A stretch of DNA of 51,121 nucleotides. It comes from Saccoglossus kowalevskii. Lineage: Eukaryota; Hemichordata; Enteropneusta; Harrimaniidae. Within the stretch, counting starts at the first letter, position 1; every line of letters begins with the position of its first letter. A program made the translations under genes and the position numbers. A model generated the notes under the pieces. The model did not search any database, had not been told where the DNA came from, and was given only the letters and a program-made list of their open reading frames with translations. Shown in pieces: positions 34,735 to 48,126 of the stretch. The stretch covers positions 20,691-71,811 of the forward strand of contig NW_003125910.1 in the NCBI RefSeq assembly GCF_000003605.2, given 5' to 3'.

Positions 34735-37574
34735 TGAGTTAAACCGCGCTTATAATTTAGTTTCTGTTGTGCTTCATTCGTTTTATAATTATTTTGCTTT
34801 ATATTTTTGCTTACATACAGTTCTCATCTATGCGTGTCGAAGTGCCCGCTGGTCACCTAGGCACACGGTGCTTGCCAAGTTATCTGCAAGCATCGCAGCT
34901 GCCACTGCAAGCACTGACACTCTCAGTCGATAACAACTATGATACCAGACTTGCAAATTTGAAATATTTCTATGTTCACTTCTTTTTTTCGTTTGAAGAC
35001 ATAGTAGCTCGATGTGTAATTTTTTTTTTGTTTATCGAAGGACAGTTTTTTATATATCATTGAACGCATGTTGATCGGTAAACACTTGTCCTGTTGTGCC
35101 ACGTGGTATTAGCGCTCTGTGCGCATGTGTTTGTGAGAATTACATTGAATGAAGTGGTGAATAAATATGAAACGTCACCTCTTACAATCATAGTTTTTTT
35201 CATATCTGATAAAATGAAGTTGTCGAGTGGGATAAATCAAACGACGTATATGATAACGGTCCCAGTCATTTATACCATCCCAATCGCGGTTATTTCTATC
35301 TATGTTATCAACATTTCGACGCCATTACTGTAAAAAAAAGCCAAATTGATATTAGAGATTAAAAAAAACAAAACAATGTAGAAGATAAGTTTGTGTTGCG
35401 TGGACTACTGGGTTTAACATGTTTTTGTTCTAAGTACCTGTTTTCGGGTTCTTTTTATTATGGCAAAGCTCTTGTAGGCCCTGGGCAGACCATGGTATGA
35501 AAGTAAAGCAGTCAAGTAAAACCAGTTCTTTGTTTAAAGACGGAGCTCTTCTTTTCAGCAGATCTCTCTGAACACTCCCAAATCCGCCCCATCACTGAGA
35601 GAAACGCCTCCGACGTGCGATTGTTTTTTTACATTGTGCATCGTACCAAAGTGTGAACTACAGTTTTTCTCCAGTTGACTCACTGCTAGCAGTCGTTATT
35701 TGGTGAAGACGGTGTGTGGAAACTTACAACTGTTATTTTGGATCAATCCCCAGGAGTCCAATCACGATGGCCCGGTGTAGGTTTGTTGATTTCAACTCGT
35801 TGATTTCCTTGATACGCCGCACACAGTGAGCCCTTGATGCGCGATCCGACAACACCTTGCGTCCACGATTCAAAACCCGAAGGAGACAGACTGCATGCCC
35901 TCATTTGGCATGACTAGTGCTAATTGGTACGTACGACCATGGGTAATGTTTTAAGATGTAGGCGCGGATAATGACGGGGACAGCGATAGTCTCAGAGTGC
36001 CATTTTGGCTGATTTTCATCGCTATTTCGTTTGACAGTCAGATCAGATGTCTATAAATAAAGGCAATATTCCGCCCCTTTCTCAAACCTCCCTTGTGATT
36101 GCATATGTCTAGAGACAAAAATATAACAAATTTCTCCCACGTTTATTCGTTACAGCGTTGGAAATTAAAAGCTCGAAAACATGCTGAATGTCAATAAAAC
36201 ACATTTTTTTCTTCTTCATTCGGACAGAGAGCGATATTTGTCTCTGCACACTCCTAACCACAAGAAAGTGTAAAATGAGAGCCCGTGGATGAATATCGAC
36301 AAACATTGCTTGTTCAATGTGCAAACTTTCCCGGCAAGTGATACCTTTGAAAACACACTAACTGGTGTTTACTTTTGCCGATAGTTTCCATGCAATGAAA
36401 TCAATGTTCTATCCATTGCTGAGGGAGAACAAAGCCATTGGATGGGGATATCGTGGAATATAATATTACCGGTACAAATACTAACCGCATATAAAACAAT
36501 TTCAAATTCGTTATATTGTCCAATGTCGCACCGTAATGAAGTGCATTGTCACATCAGTATCTTGACCCACTTGAGCTACCACAGCGAGGAGCGTGAGTGT
36601 ACACGATCTTATTTTTCTAAAAAGGAAAATTGGAATTTATATGAGAATGTGTCTGCAAAACAACTTATTAGAATAGTATGTCACGAAAAGCCTATTGTCA
36701 TATAAGATACATTTTTAGTGAAGACCGTTTTTGTTTAAAACCCCGCCTGTTGCGAAAACAGTATTTCATTCTTGTTGCTAGGCAATTTGACGATGATTAA
36801 GACCCGTTTTTTTACATCGGTGAATTTGAATCCACGAATACACCGAATGTGGCCACAATCAACCATCAACGAATTCTTAACACCTTGGAGAACTTGGCTA
36901 TGTATTTCTTACCTCCTTGCATTCTACTCGCGTTTTAGGGCCGCCATCTTGGTCTATGACGTAAGGTTGAAATCAAGTTAAAGTCGAGTGAAATCAGCCG
37001 ACGTTTCAATATGCAGGCGATAACCTCCAAAACCAAATCACAGTGAGCTAGAAAGCACGCCGACCAAAGAAGTAAATCAACTTTGAAGACAGTTTGTTTA
37101 TTCTGTGACATATTACTCGCTGTCTTTCTCATTTATCCCTAATCGTTAATGATAGTACCGGATGATATAAGTAATTATGTATGGAGACAGGACCCTCGAC
37201 AAAAAGAGGAACAAGGGGACTTTTTATTTTGAATTATAGTCCATAGCATCCCATGCCGCACATTTCGGGTGAATGTAAATCTATAAATTTTGACAGCTTT
37301 TACGTACTACCAACGAATTTCCACGCCGGTGGATCATCCGCAGACCCCATAAAATGATATCAAAATGTAAAATCGCCAACCGTGTTTTGGAGACAGAAGT
37401 TGCCGTCACCCTATTAACAGTCGCCCTCTGTGCGTCTCTATAGAGAGAAACCGCCCTGTTCCAATCACCAGTAAATGAGATACCATCTCGGTAGTCATTC
37501 TTCTACCGACGGATTTCAGATTTGTTTTTTAAAAAGCATTCACTTCACCGGGATGCCTTTTACTTTGCCTGACT
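34735..37574. other. Non-coding DNA, no gene seen
   Basis: No recognisable exon. A YY1-like plus CRE-like pair lies at 36940-36964. Confidence 0.5.
36940..36964. promoter_or_regulatory. YY1-like site next to a CRE-like site
   Basis: GCCGCCATCTTGG (36940-36952) is a full-length match to the YY1 consensus on the minus strand. TGACGTAA follows at 36957-36964. In animals these two motifs often occur in promoters, yet I find no gene start here. It could mark a promoter of an unrecognised or non-coding transcript. Confidence 0.25.
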
Positions 37575-38985
37575 TGTAACCCCTATTCGTATATTGACGA
37601 ACACCACATCGCTTGCCATTGGATTTACGAAATCCCTCATTCGTATATTGACGATTTAAGCGCCTGTCGAGACTCCCAATTCGTGTATTGACGATCTGTA
37701 CGTACTATCAATTGGATTTACAAAAAAAAATCTCCCCCATTCTCCACGTCACACCAGTCCATTTGCGTATTGATGGTTTTTGCGTCGCTTACGATTAGAT
37801 TTACAACCCCCTATTCATTCGTGTATTGACGGTCTCTACGTCGCTTACGATTAGATTTACAACCCGTGATTCATTCGTGTATTGACGGTCTCTATGTCGC
37901 TTATGATTAGATTTACAACCCCCGATTCATTCGTGTATTGACGGTCTCCATGTCGCTTACGATTAGATTTACAACCCCCGATTCATTCGTGTATTGACGG
38001 TTTCCATGTCGCTTACGATTATATTTACAACCCCCGATTCATTCGTGTATTGACAATCTCCATGTCGCTTACGATTAGATTTACAACCCCCGATTCATTC
38101 GTGTATTGACAGTCTCCATGTCGCTTACGACTAGATTTACAACCCCCCGCTCCATTCGTGTACTGACGACCTCTACGTCATTTACGATTAGATTTACAAC
38201 ATCCCGCTCCGTTCGTGTATTGACGGTCTTCACGTAGCTTACGATTAGATTTACAACTTCCGATGCATTCGTGTATTGACGGTCTTCACGTCGCTTCGAT
38301 TAGATTTACAACCCCGATTCGTTCGTGTATTGACGGTCGCCACGTTGCTTACGATTAGATTTACAAACCCCGATTCGTTCGTGTATCCACGGTCTCCACG
38401 TAGCTTACGATTAGATTTACAACCCCAATTCGTTCGTGTACTGACGGTCTCCACGTCGCTTACGATTAGACTTACAACGCCCGATTCATTCGTGTATTGA
38501 CGGTCTTCACGTCGCTTACGATTAGACTTACAACACCCGATTCGTTCGTGTATTGACGGTCTTCACGTCGCTTACGATTAGACTTACAACACCCGATTCG
38601 TTCGTCTATTGACGGTCTTCACGTCGCTTACGATTAGACTAACAACACCCAATTCGTTCGTGTATTAACGGTCTTCACGTCGCTTACGATTAGACTTACA
38701 ACACCCGATTCGTTCGTGTATTGACGGTCTTCACGTCGCTTACGATTAGACTTAGAACGCCCGATTCATGGTCTTCACGTCGTTTACGATTAGATTTACA
38801 ACACCCCGCTCCATTCGGGTACTGACGGCCCCCACCCATTTCTGCACGTCGCTTATAGCTGATTATACCCTGCAATCCATTCGTAAATTAACGATTTCCA
38901 CGTCGATGTACAAAGTCCCCCATCGTACATTTAAGTTGACAATATCCACGTGACCTACGATTGAGTTAGTAATGCCCCTCTTCAT
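37575..38985. repeat. 56-bp tandem array, about 20 or more copies
   Basis: The unit contains CATTCGTGTATTGACGGTCT, then a CACGTCGCTTACGATTAGA-type stretch, then TTTACAACCCC. Spacing is 55-57 bp through 37816-38713. Copies before about 37760 and after about 38768 are truncated or diverged. There are two blocks: a 5' block with GATTAGATTTACAACCCC and a 3' block (about 38470-38760) with GATTAGACTTACAACACCC. Frames across it are repeat artefacts. Confidence 0.93.
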
Positions 38986-39182
38986 TTTGAAGGCTAAGAT
39001 GCCCCGAGTAATTTATTCTCAGTCTAACTGAAAGGCCACTCTGCCTTACGCCACGAGAAATAGAGGTCTTGTATTACCAAAGCAAACTAAGTAACTATTA
39101 GTATTTGAATACAGTAACTCAAAAGTGTACCGATTGGGGATCAGTGTGATGGTGATGGTAGTGGTACTGGTAGTGAGTGCTG

Positions 39183-39185
<3 letters not shown>

Positions 39186-39268
<83 letters not shown>
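39186..39268. repeat. (GT)n microsatellite at a gap edge
   Basis: An uninterrupted GT run of at least 83 bases that ends at the assembly gap, so its true length is unknown. Confidence 0.95.
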
Positions 39269-40150
39269 NNNNNNNNNNNNNNNNNNNNNNNNNNNNNNNN
39301 NNNNNNNNNNNNNNNNNNNNNNNNNNNNNNNNNNNNNNNNNNNNNNNNNNNNNNNNNNNNNNNNNNNNNNNNNNNNNNNNNNNNNNNNNNNNNNNNNNNN
39401 NNNNNNNNNNNNNNNNNNNNNNNNNNNNNNNNNNNNNNNNNNNNNNNNNNNNNNNNNNNNNNNNNNNNNNNNNNNNNNNNNNNNNNNNNNNNNNNNNNNN
39501 NNNNNNNNNNNNNNNNNNNNNNNNNNNNNNNNNNNNNNNNNNNNNNNNNNNNNNNNNNNNNNNNNNNNNNNNNNNNNNNNNNNNNNNNNNNNNNNNNNNN
39601 NNNNNNNNNNNNNNNNNNNNNNNNNNNNNNNNNNNNNNNNNNNNNNNNNNNNNNNNNNNNNNNNNNNNNNNNNNNNNNNNNNNNNNNNNNNNNNNNNNNN
39701 NNNNNNNNNNNNNNNNNNNNNNNNNNNNNNNNNNNNNNNNNNNNNNNNNNNNNNNNNNNNNNNNNNNNNNNNNNNNNNNNNNNNNNNNNNNNNNNNNNNN
39801 NNNNNNNNNNNNNNNNNNNNNNNNNNNNNNNNNNNNNNNNNNNNNNNNNNNNNNNNNNNNNNNNNNNNNNNNNNNNNNNNNNNNNNNNNNNNNNNNNNNN
39901 NNNNNNNNNNNNNNNNNNNNNNNNNNNNNNNNNNNNNNNNNNNNNNNNNNNNNNNNNNNNNNNNNNNNNNNNNNNNNNNNNNNNNNNNNNNNNNNNNNNN
40001 NNNNNNNNNNNNNNNNNNNNNNNNNNNNNNNNNNNNNNNNNNNNNNNNNNNNNNNNNNNNNNNNNNNNNNNNNNNNNNNNNNNNNNNNNNNNNNNNNNNN
40101 NNNNNNNNNNNNNNNNNNNNNNNNNNNNNNNNNNNNNNNNNNNNNNNNNN
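39269..40150. other. Assembly gap (N run)
   Basis: 882 consecutive undetermined bases. The preceding GT run probably caused the break. Apparent long frames spanning it are meaningless. Confidence 0.99.
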
Positions 40151-43100
40151 AGTCGTTGACTGTGACCGTGAATGCATGGCCGAACTGTGTCACGTCACGT
40201 TTACCTGAAAACTGTGAGTTGTCTCGGTGGGAATTTCGAAAATTGCCGAAGGACATTCGACAACGTTCGTCCCATCTTCAGTGTATAGAATGACATGGAG
40301 CTCATTAACAACCACGTGCCACAACATGCTATACATGTGCCCTGCCACACATTACGTGCTACACAAACCACCACAACATCTACTTCCAACATTTGGTTTT
40401 GCATCTTTTACGCTGATTATGCAAATGAGCTGAAATCTGACTTCTGAGTATAATTCTCTAGCTTCCTACTAAAACTGAAACGACTGGTATTCATGTTTTT
40501 AAAGCACATATTAATTTAACCGCAGTAATAGTTTTTATATATTTTAAAAACCCTATTTTTACTAGTAAAATGACTACGCTAATTAGGTAACATCTACTGT
40601 TCAACTCAGTGGGCCCTGGATTCTGAATAATTAACGTTTAGGGGACTGTTAACGATGGCCTTCTTTTTATTGTAGAACTTCATTTTGAGTCATTAAAGAC
40701 AAGTTATATTTGAGGTATGGCCAGATTTCAAACGAAAATCAATTCAGTATGATGCCGGTGATGAATTATTTCATGTTACCATGGGTACGGCAGTTATAAT
40801 GTGGCGATGGTGGGGGATCTTAGGCAGGCAAAGCTTCTCAAGTTGCTGGCGAGTGATGGAAAGTTAGATTGTTGATTGCGTAGTATAAATGGTTGATATG
40901 CCTAGCGCGGTCTTCAGCAATATACGCAAATTTTTTCCTGGACTCAGCATGGCGGCGACCCTTTGCCAGCATCGAGTCGACCTTCTCAGCAGTGGCGTAA
41001 TTTTAAAGCATTACTTTAAAGATAGACTAGAAGAAATGAAATGTTGAGATCTTGGCCTTTTATATTAGTTTGAGTATCTCATCTGATGTCTTGATATATT
41101 GCCTTCGTTGTAGTTAACATTCATACGTTGTTCTCTAATAGAGTTGACGCAAAGTGCTATTTATTCACTTTCTTCGAATGTCATTCTCTCGTGATAAACT
41201 TGAATAATTTAAAATACATCCATATTATCAGTTGTCATGATATCATTTTTTCTAAAATGTGACGATATTGATCGATGGATTTTGTGCCTGTGTTCACGTA
41301 TAATTAAATACCTAGCTGTACCAAGCTCGGGGCTAGGGCACTGTTTGCTATATACACTACAAATCTACTCTCGTTTTCCACTGTTCTGTACAGATGGAAT
41401 AAAGTACAAACCATTTGAATTAACATACTCGTAGTAATTGTCTACTTTTAGGGGTTACCCTAGGGGAGGGGTGTGGAAATAAGAGATACCACCCACGGCG
41501 AAAACACGCTCCGACGAAAGCAGCCTTGCGTGCAAAGGCTGTATGATGAATATTCAGACTTGGCGCGTGACAAACGAGGTGTCTCGTATCACGTGAGTGT
41601 CAATAACATATTAATACAGGATTATATGTTCAAGCCCCCTCCCCCATCGCAACCTCTTGTTAGTATATTTATTCAGTCGTGACGTAACTGGTGTGGCAAA
41701 TATCCACGTATGCACAATTCAATTCTGGGCTGATGGATTTATTACTGCTTGTTCTTGCTTTTGGCCACTCTTTGTTTAATTAAAAAACATGAGCGATTCC
41801 AACATAACATAAATACAACATAACCAACATTATCTCACACCAATCATATTATGACACGATCTATCTAAAGCCAATGCGACTGAAGGAAATTCAAAAATCA
41901 TGTTGATCTGTGTGTGTTATTCATTATTATACTACAGTAAGATCAATGGCCCTGAACACTTATGCTTGTTGTTACGAGAGAATACATTGCAATCAAGCTT
42001 CGGAGAGAATTGGAAAAATATGAATGGGTTGGGTAGAGAGGGAGAGGGAGAGAGTGAATTGTTTGATTTTGAGGAACGATCATCTATCCTAGGGTATTTA
42101 GTAGATATTATATGGTAATCGTTGTTCTAAGCAACTATCCAAAATAGACGAACGTTTTGAGCAATATTACTACTTCGGTAGCTCTCGGAGATGTGATAAC
42201 GCATGGGAAAAATACTACATTTATTATGTGGGTAAATGGTGTTACGATCATATTCAAAACTTTGATCAGATTAAAGCAAGATATATATTTATATATTTAA
42301 TAGTATCTGAAATACTTGCAATCACGTGGGCATGGTCCTTGAGTCGGTTAGGAGATGGTACGCCTGTTATCGAAATGCAATGTCTATCTTTGTTTGCAAA
42401 TTTCCCCGCCATTGCCAGAAACACGTTTATCGACCCAATCACTGCAAGTAGTGGCCCTGATTCCCCCTATAACGTGTAAATTATGAACACTGCCAAAAAT
42501 AAAGCTTAAAAATGAGAATGAATTTCGGAACAATATCATTCGTTATCACAAAAGAGCGAATAACCACACGACAGTGAGTGAACAGATCGACGACGCGACT
42601 TTCACCGCATGTTTGGCAGGCAGACACCACGGCTCGTTTTCAATATTGCCGATTTGTCCAGTTGGCGCTACATACAATCGTTTGCGGATTGATACACAAC
42701 ACCGGGAAACGATTCCTCGTGGTAAGATATACAGGTGCCAGCGATTTGATTTTTGTTCTGATTGCTGATATGAAAGCAATTTGATTGTTAGCCCCCCCCC
42801 CCACCAGGGTCGCCATAGATACCACAACTACTGTAACTAGTGCCGTAGATTCGATGATCCAGGCCAAAATGTCTCTTTCTTTGTGTACGTAACCAGCACG
42901 ACTGATAGATAATTTACAGATTTTAATATTAAAACAAATAAAACATTAAGAAAATTATTGCTCAGTTGCGCATAAATATATGAGCAGATTTTTTTTACTG
43001 TTATTAATAATAGAATTTTACCAAGGTGACGTCTGGTGCATAGTTTACCATGCCCACCCATGTGCCCACATCACAAGCACTGCAATAACTGCCCGCCCCA

Positions 43101-44051
43101 AGACGTTTTTAGAAATTATTAATTTTTTGGGGATTCGAATTTTTTTCAAGATATTAGATGAAATAAATTATGCAAGTTAATCAAAACGGTACCTAGTGAC
43201 AAGAGAAAAAAATAAAACTTGGTTGGTCTCGCACGGGCTGGTGGTGGGTGTTAGCGGGAAATAGTCCGAAATCTGTAGGTGATTTTGTCATGATATCCCC
43301 GTTCTATCCGTAGAAATCTCTAACTGCTGCTCAAAAAATTGCAGATATAACGAAATAATTCCCCTTTACGAAATGTGTATATAATTTCACAGCAAATCAC
43401 TTTAATTGGTAACAGAATACAAATGTATGTTTGCCCGACACCACAGTAAATGTTTCCATGCACGAGTTTTTGCCGACATTTTATTTATAGAAATTCATTA
43501 TTTGCGATTGAAAAATGAAATAGCCAGCGATTGTGATATAGACATCATGAATGAACGACTAGTACTTCGCGGAGATCCAGCCGGGCGATGATAACAGACG
43601 TGCTGCGAGTTCGTTATGGTAACAATGTTGACTGAAAGGCGCTTTCCTAGTCTGGCGCCTGTGCTCGAGTACTTCAGATGCGCGGAGTGACAACGTACTT
43701 ATTTTTCATATCATATTTTGTTGTCGCGTGAGCCAATTTTACGCGTTTATATTGGATGGCAAGGAAACATACGCTTTGTTCGAAGGGTCAATCAGAAATT
43801 AAAGCATACGCGTTCGTTACTATGACAACGATGAGATACATTTTTGTATGCCGTAATTTTTAAGGGCCGTGTCAGGTTAAATAAATCTAAAATCTTTTTG
43901 ATATTTTGATTGAAGTTTAGGTTTTACAGAATTTTCGCTCTAAAATATAAATAATAAATTTGAATCAAAATTCGTGTTTTTTCATAAACAGATCGGAATT
44001 TGTTTGGACAGCAGCGTGACACAACAATTTTCCCCTACCCCTCATGTCTAC
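40151..44051. other. Non-coding DNA, no gene seen
   Basis: Short unrecognised frames only. A GA-rich stretch lies at about 42035-42056 and a poly-C run near 42791. Confidence 0.5.
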
Positions 44052-44247
44052 TACTGTAAACACATTAATTATTCACTGGGTTTTAATTTCACTATTTTAA
44101 TTAAATCAATGTGAACATGTAAAATAACAATGAAACTCATTGTTTCCGTAACAAATTCGTGAAATTAAAACACAATGAATATGGCTATTGCTCAAAACAT
44201 CAAAATAGTGAAAGTAAATGTCAGTGAAAATAAATGTTTTTACAGTA
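44052..44247. mobile_element. MITE with TA target duplication (Tc1/mariner-like)
   Basis: The flanking TA dinucleotides are at 44052-44053 and 44246-44247. The left end starts CTGTAAACACATTAATTA and continues through TTTCACTATTTT (to 44098). The reverse complement of the right end starts CTGTAAAAACATTTATTT and closes with TTTACTTTCACTATTTT-like sequence, so inverted repeats extend about 45 bases with scattered mismatches. A third copy of the subterminal motif (GTGAAATTAAAAC, near 44159-44171) lies inside. It is 192 bp without the TA and has no coding capacity. The family is inferred from the TA duplication. Confidence 0.82.
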
Positions 44248-45982
44248 ATTAACAATTCGTTCTACTGGGTTGGGCACTTTTGATAACATGAATTGGAAGC
44301 AAAACTACACGATCAATCATTGAAGCTTAATACTATTTATATTACTCGAAAAAATATTTGGTTTGTAGAGATTTCGTGCTTGATGACCGCTGTACTTAGA
44401 GGTTATCGAAACACCGCCTTGTTTCTGTAGCACGTTCTCAGAACACTGGTGTGGCTATTACATTCTTTGATCCCACACGTAATATACGTACTATTTTATA
44501 CGAATATAATGAGGTACGAACTATATTTCGTGTTTTTTTTTACGTAAAAAGCGACCTTACAGTCATCGAATAAGGCTTTAATCTTCTTTCCGCTTGTGTC
44601 TTATCATAGCATCATGTCAGATTTTGGCTGATGACGATGGCATTGTTAACACACTTCAAACAGTCTTTTCATCTTTATAAGGTGTTTCTTGCATGATCAG
44701 TAACTTATTTTAGCTCCATTTTCAACCGTATCAAATCTTATTATTTTAACTTTGTGCCAAATATGAAACACCATACGTCATATATTAAACTACATAACAT
44801 ATCTGATGTAATTCGCCTTCCCGGCCTTATACACCAAAGTGTAACCCGCCCGGCAAATTCACCCTAGCACACGCGGTCTATATTGATAAACAAAAATAAC
44901 ATATTTTTCTAAATTAAAAATGTTGTTTGCACATCAATGTTTTTATTTAGAAATAAAACAACAACAATATCAGGACCAATTGTTTTAGTCGTACTTATTT
45001 GATTGACGTTGAGTGAACAGTGCTGTGAATATCATAGACAGAGTGAGAGTACCGTGTAATGCCCAGTTAGTTTCCATAGAGCACGGAAACAAGGGGAGAG
45101 TTGCGTGTATTTGAATGATTAACACTGGCTTTCACAGAATTCATACACCACGAATCTTTCCACCGTAGGTGCACACATCAATTTAGTATTTCCATAAAGT
45201 ATCATCTCTGATGTCACCGATTCCCTGTTTCACTCGATCGGATTTTCTAGGCTCAGTTATAAATACTCTAAGGCTCGACCCGAACTACATGTCATGTCAT
45301 GTTTGTAATGGATGCGACAAAAGCAAGAACAATTATAATTATTGCCAAAGTAAAGCCTGGGTCTAGTTGCCAGCTAAGACAGTGTACTTTAAAGTTTATA
45401 GCATCCGGCCAGTATTACAAATTATATACAGTTTACTGACGCGTGTAGGCAAATGCAGCCGTCAAATAATGTGACTACGCCTCTACGTGCGCTATAGCCG
45501 TTTGAGTAACTATGCTAATGAGAGTTATAATAATATCCCTTCAATATATCTCCTTACCTGTATTACTTCCGCCCCTGATAATGCACACAACACTATCCCA
45601 AGTTTTGTTTTGATTAAATTGTCTACTTTAGCGTCGTTCAGGTACAATGTAGTAAAGGTGATTCATTGATTGCAGTGTAATACATTGTTTTCATTTGTTC
45701 ACAGATACTCTGTCCACAAGGAAGTGAGTTGAAGACACGTGGGAACCATGACTAAACGAAATCACTCTCAACGTTAGACGATTCAGGTTCTGTCCTGATA
45801 TGCTATTAAAATTTACATATCTGCATATATATTACTTGATTTATTTATATCGAATATGAACAGTCATTATTATCTGTACAGGTAGAACGCGGATTTGTCA
45901 TTGTGTGTGTTTGTGATATCACAGCTACAGTAATTAGATCATTCAGAAAACAACACTTCACCAATCATTTTTTACATCACAT
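44248..45982. other. Non-coding DNA before the satellite block
   Basis: AT-rich sequence with no recognised gene or element. Confidence 0.55.
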
Positions 45983-48126
45983 GTTTACAATGATGTGTTT
46001 ACCGTAACATAGTACTAATAATGACGTGTTCACCGTAACATAGTGCTAACAATGATGTGTTTACTGTAACATAGTGCTTACAATGATGTGTTCACCGTAA
46101 TACAGTGCTAACAGTGTTGTGTTCACCGTAACATAGTGCTAACAATGATGTGTTCACCGTAACATAGTGCTTACAATGACGTGTTCACCGTAACATAGTA
46201 CTAACAATGATGTGTTTACCGTAACATAGTGCTTACAATTATGTTATCACCGTAACATAGTACTTACAATGATGTGTTTACTGTAATATAGTGCTAACAA
46301 TGATGTGTTCGCCGTAACATAGTATTTACAATGATGTGTTTACCGTAACACAGTGCTTACAATGATGTGTCCACCGTTACATAGTGTTTACAATGTGTTC
46401 ACCGTTACATAGTGATTACAATGTGTTCACCGTTACATAGTGCTTACAATGATGTGTTTACCGTAACATAGTACTAACAATGACGTGTTCACCGTAACAT
46501 AGTGCTAACAATGACGTGTTCACCGTAACATAGTACTAACAATGATGTGTTTACCGTAACATAGTGCTTACAATTATGTTATCACCGTAACATAGTACTT
46601 ACAATGATGTGTTTACTGTAATATAGTGCTAACAATGATGTGTTCGCCGTAACATAGTATTTACAATGATGTGTTTACCGTAACACAGTGCTTACAATGA
46701 TGTGTCCACCGTTACATAGTGCTTACAATGATGTGTTCACCGTTACATAGTGATTACAATGTGTTCACCGTTACATAGTGCTTACAATGATGTGTTTACC
46801 GTAACATAGTACTAACAATGACGTGTTCACCGTAACATAGTGCTAACAATGATGTGTTTACTGTAACATAGTGCTTACAATGATGTGTTCACCGTAACAT
46901 AGTGCTAACAGTGTTGTGTTCACCGTAACATAGTGCTAACAATGATGTGTTCACCGTAACATAGTGCTTACAATGATGTGTTTACCGTAACATAGTGCTT
47001 ACAATGATGTTATCACCGTAACATAGTACTTACAATGATGTGTTTACCGTAACACAGTGCTTACAATGACGTGTTCACCGTTACATAGTGCTTACAATGA
47101 CGTGTTCATCGTTACATAGGGCTTACAGTGATGTGTTCACCGTAACATAGTGCTTAAAATGATGTGTTCACTGTAACATAGTGCTTACAATGATGTGTTC
47201 ACCGTAACATAGTGCTAACAGTATTATGTTCACCGTAATATAGTGCTAACAATGATGTGTTCACCGCAACATAGTGCTTACAATGATGTGTTTACCGTAA
47301 CATAGTGCTTGCAATGATGTGTTCGCCGTAACATAGTGCTTACAATGATGTGTTCAGCGTAACATAGTACTTACAATGATGTGTTTACCGTAACACAGTG
47401 CTTACAATGATGTGTTCACCGTTACATAGTGCTTACAATGATGTGTTCACCGTAACATAGTGCTTACAATGATGTGTTCACCGTAACATAGTGCTTACAA
47501 TGATGTGTTCACCGTTACATAGTACTTACAATGATGTGTTCACCGTAACATAGTGCTAACAATGATGTGTTTACTGTAACATAGTGCTTACAATGATGTG
47601 TTCACCGTAACATAGTGCTAACAGTGTTGTGTTCACCGTAACACAGTGCTTACAATGATGTGTTCAACGTAACATAGTGCTTACAATGATGTTATCACCG
47701 TAACATAGTACTTACAATGATGTGTTTACTGTAACATAGTAGTAACAATGATGTGTTTACAACACATTGCTTACAACGATTTGTTCACCGTTACATAGTG
47801 CTTACAATGATGTGTTCACCGTAACATAGTGCTTACAATGATGTGTTCACCGTAACATAGTGCTTACAATGATGTGTTTACTGTAACATAGTGCTTACAA
47901 TGATGTGTTCACCGTAACATAGTGCTAACAGAGTTGTGTTCACCGTAACATAGTACTAACAATGATGTGTTCACCGTAACATAGTGCTTACAATGATGTG
48001 TTCACCGTAACATAGTGCTTTCAATGATGTGTTCACCGTAATATAGTGCTTTCAATGATGTGTTCACCGTAATATAGTGCTTTCAATGATGTGTTCACCG
48101 TAACATAGTGCTTACAATGTGTTCAC
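45983..48126. repeat. 31-bp satellite array A, about 69 units
   Basis: The consensus unit reads AATGATGTGTTCACC then GTAACATAGTGCTTAC. Units are mostly exactly 31 bp, with occasional 28-bp versions lacking three bases. Variants such as ATGTTATCACC and AACAGTGTTGTG recur at regular intervals, showing higher-order structure. A block of 11 units is duplicated (46174-46508 and 46509-46846). Confidence 0.96.

Noticed and set aside
38251-38500. Repetitive peptide frames on both strands
   Set aside because: They are translations of the 56-bp tandem repeat, which is not a multiple of three; there is no sign of coding constraint.
39119-40293. Several very long open frames (340-370 codons) on both strands
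   Set aside because: They are mostly N bases and GT repeat; the frames exist only because undetermined bases contain no stop.
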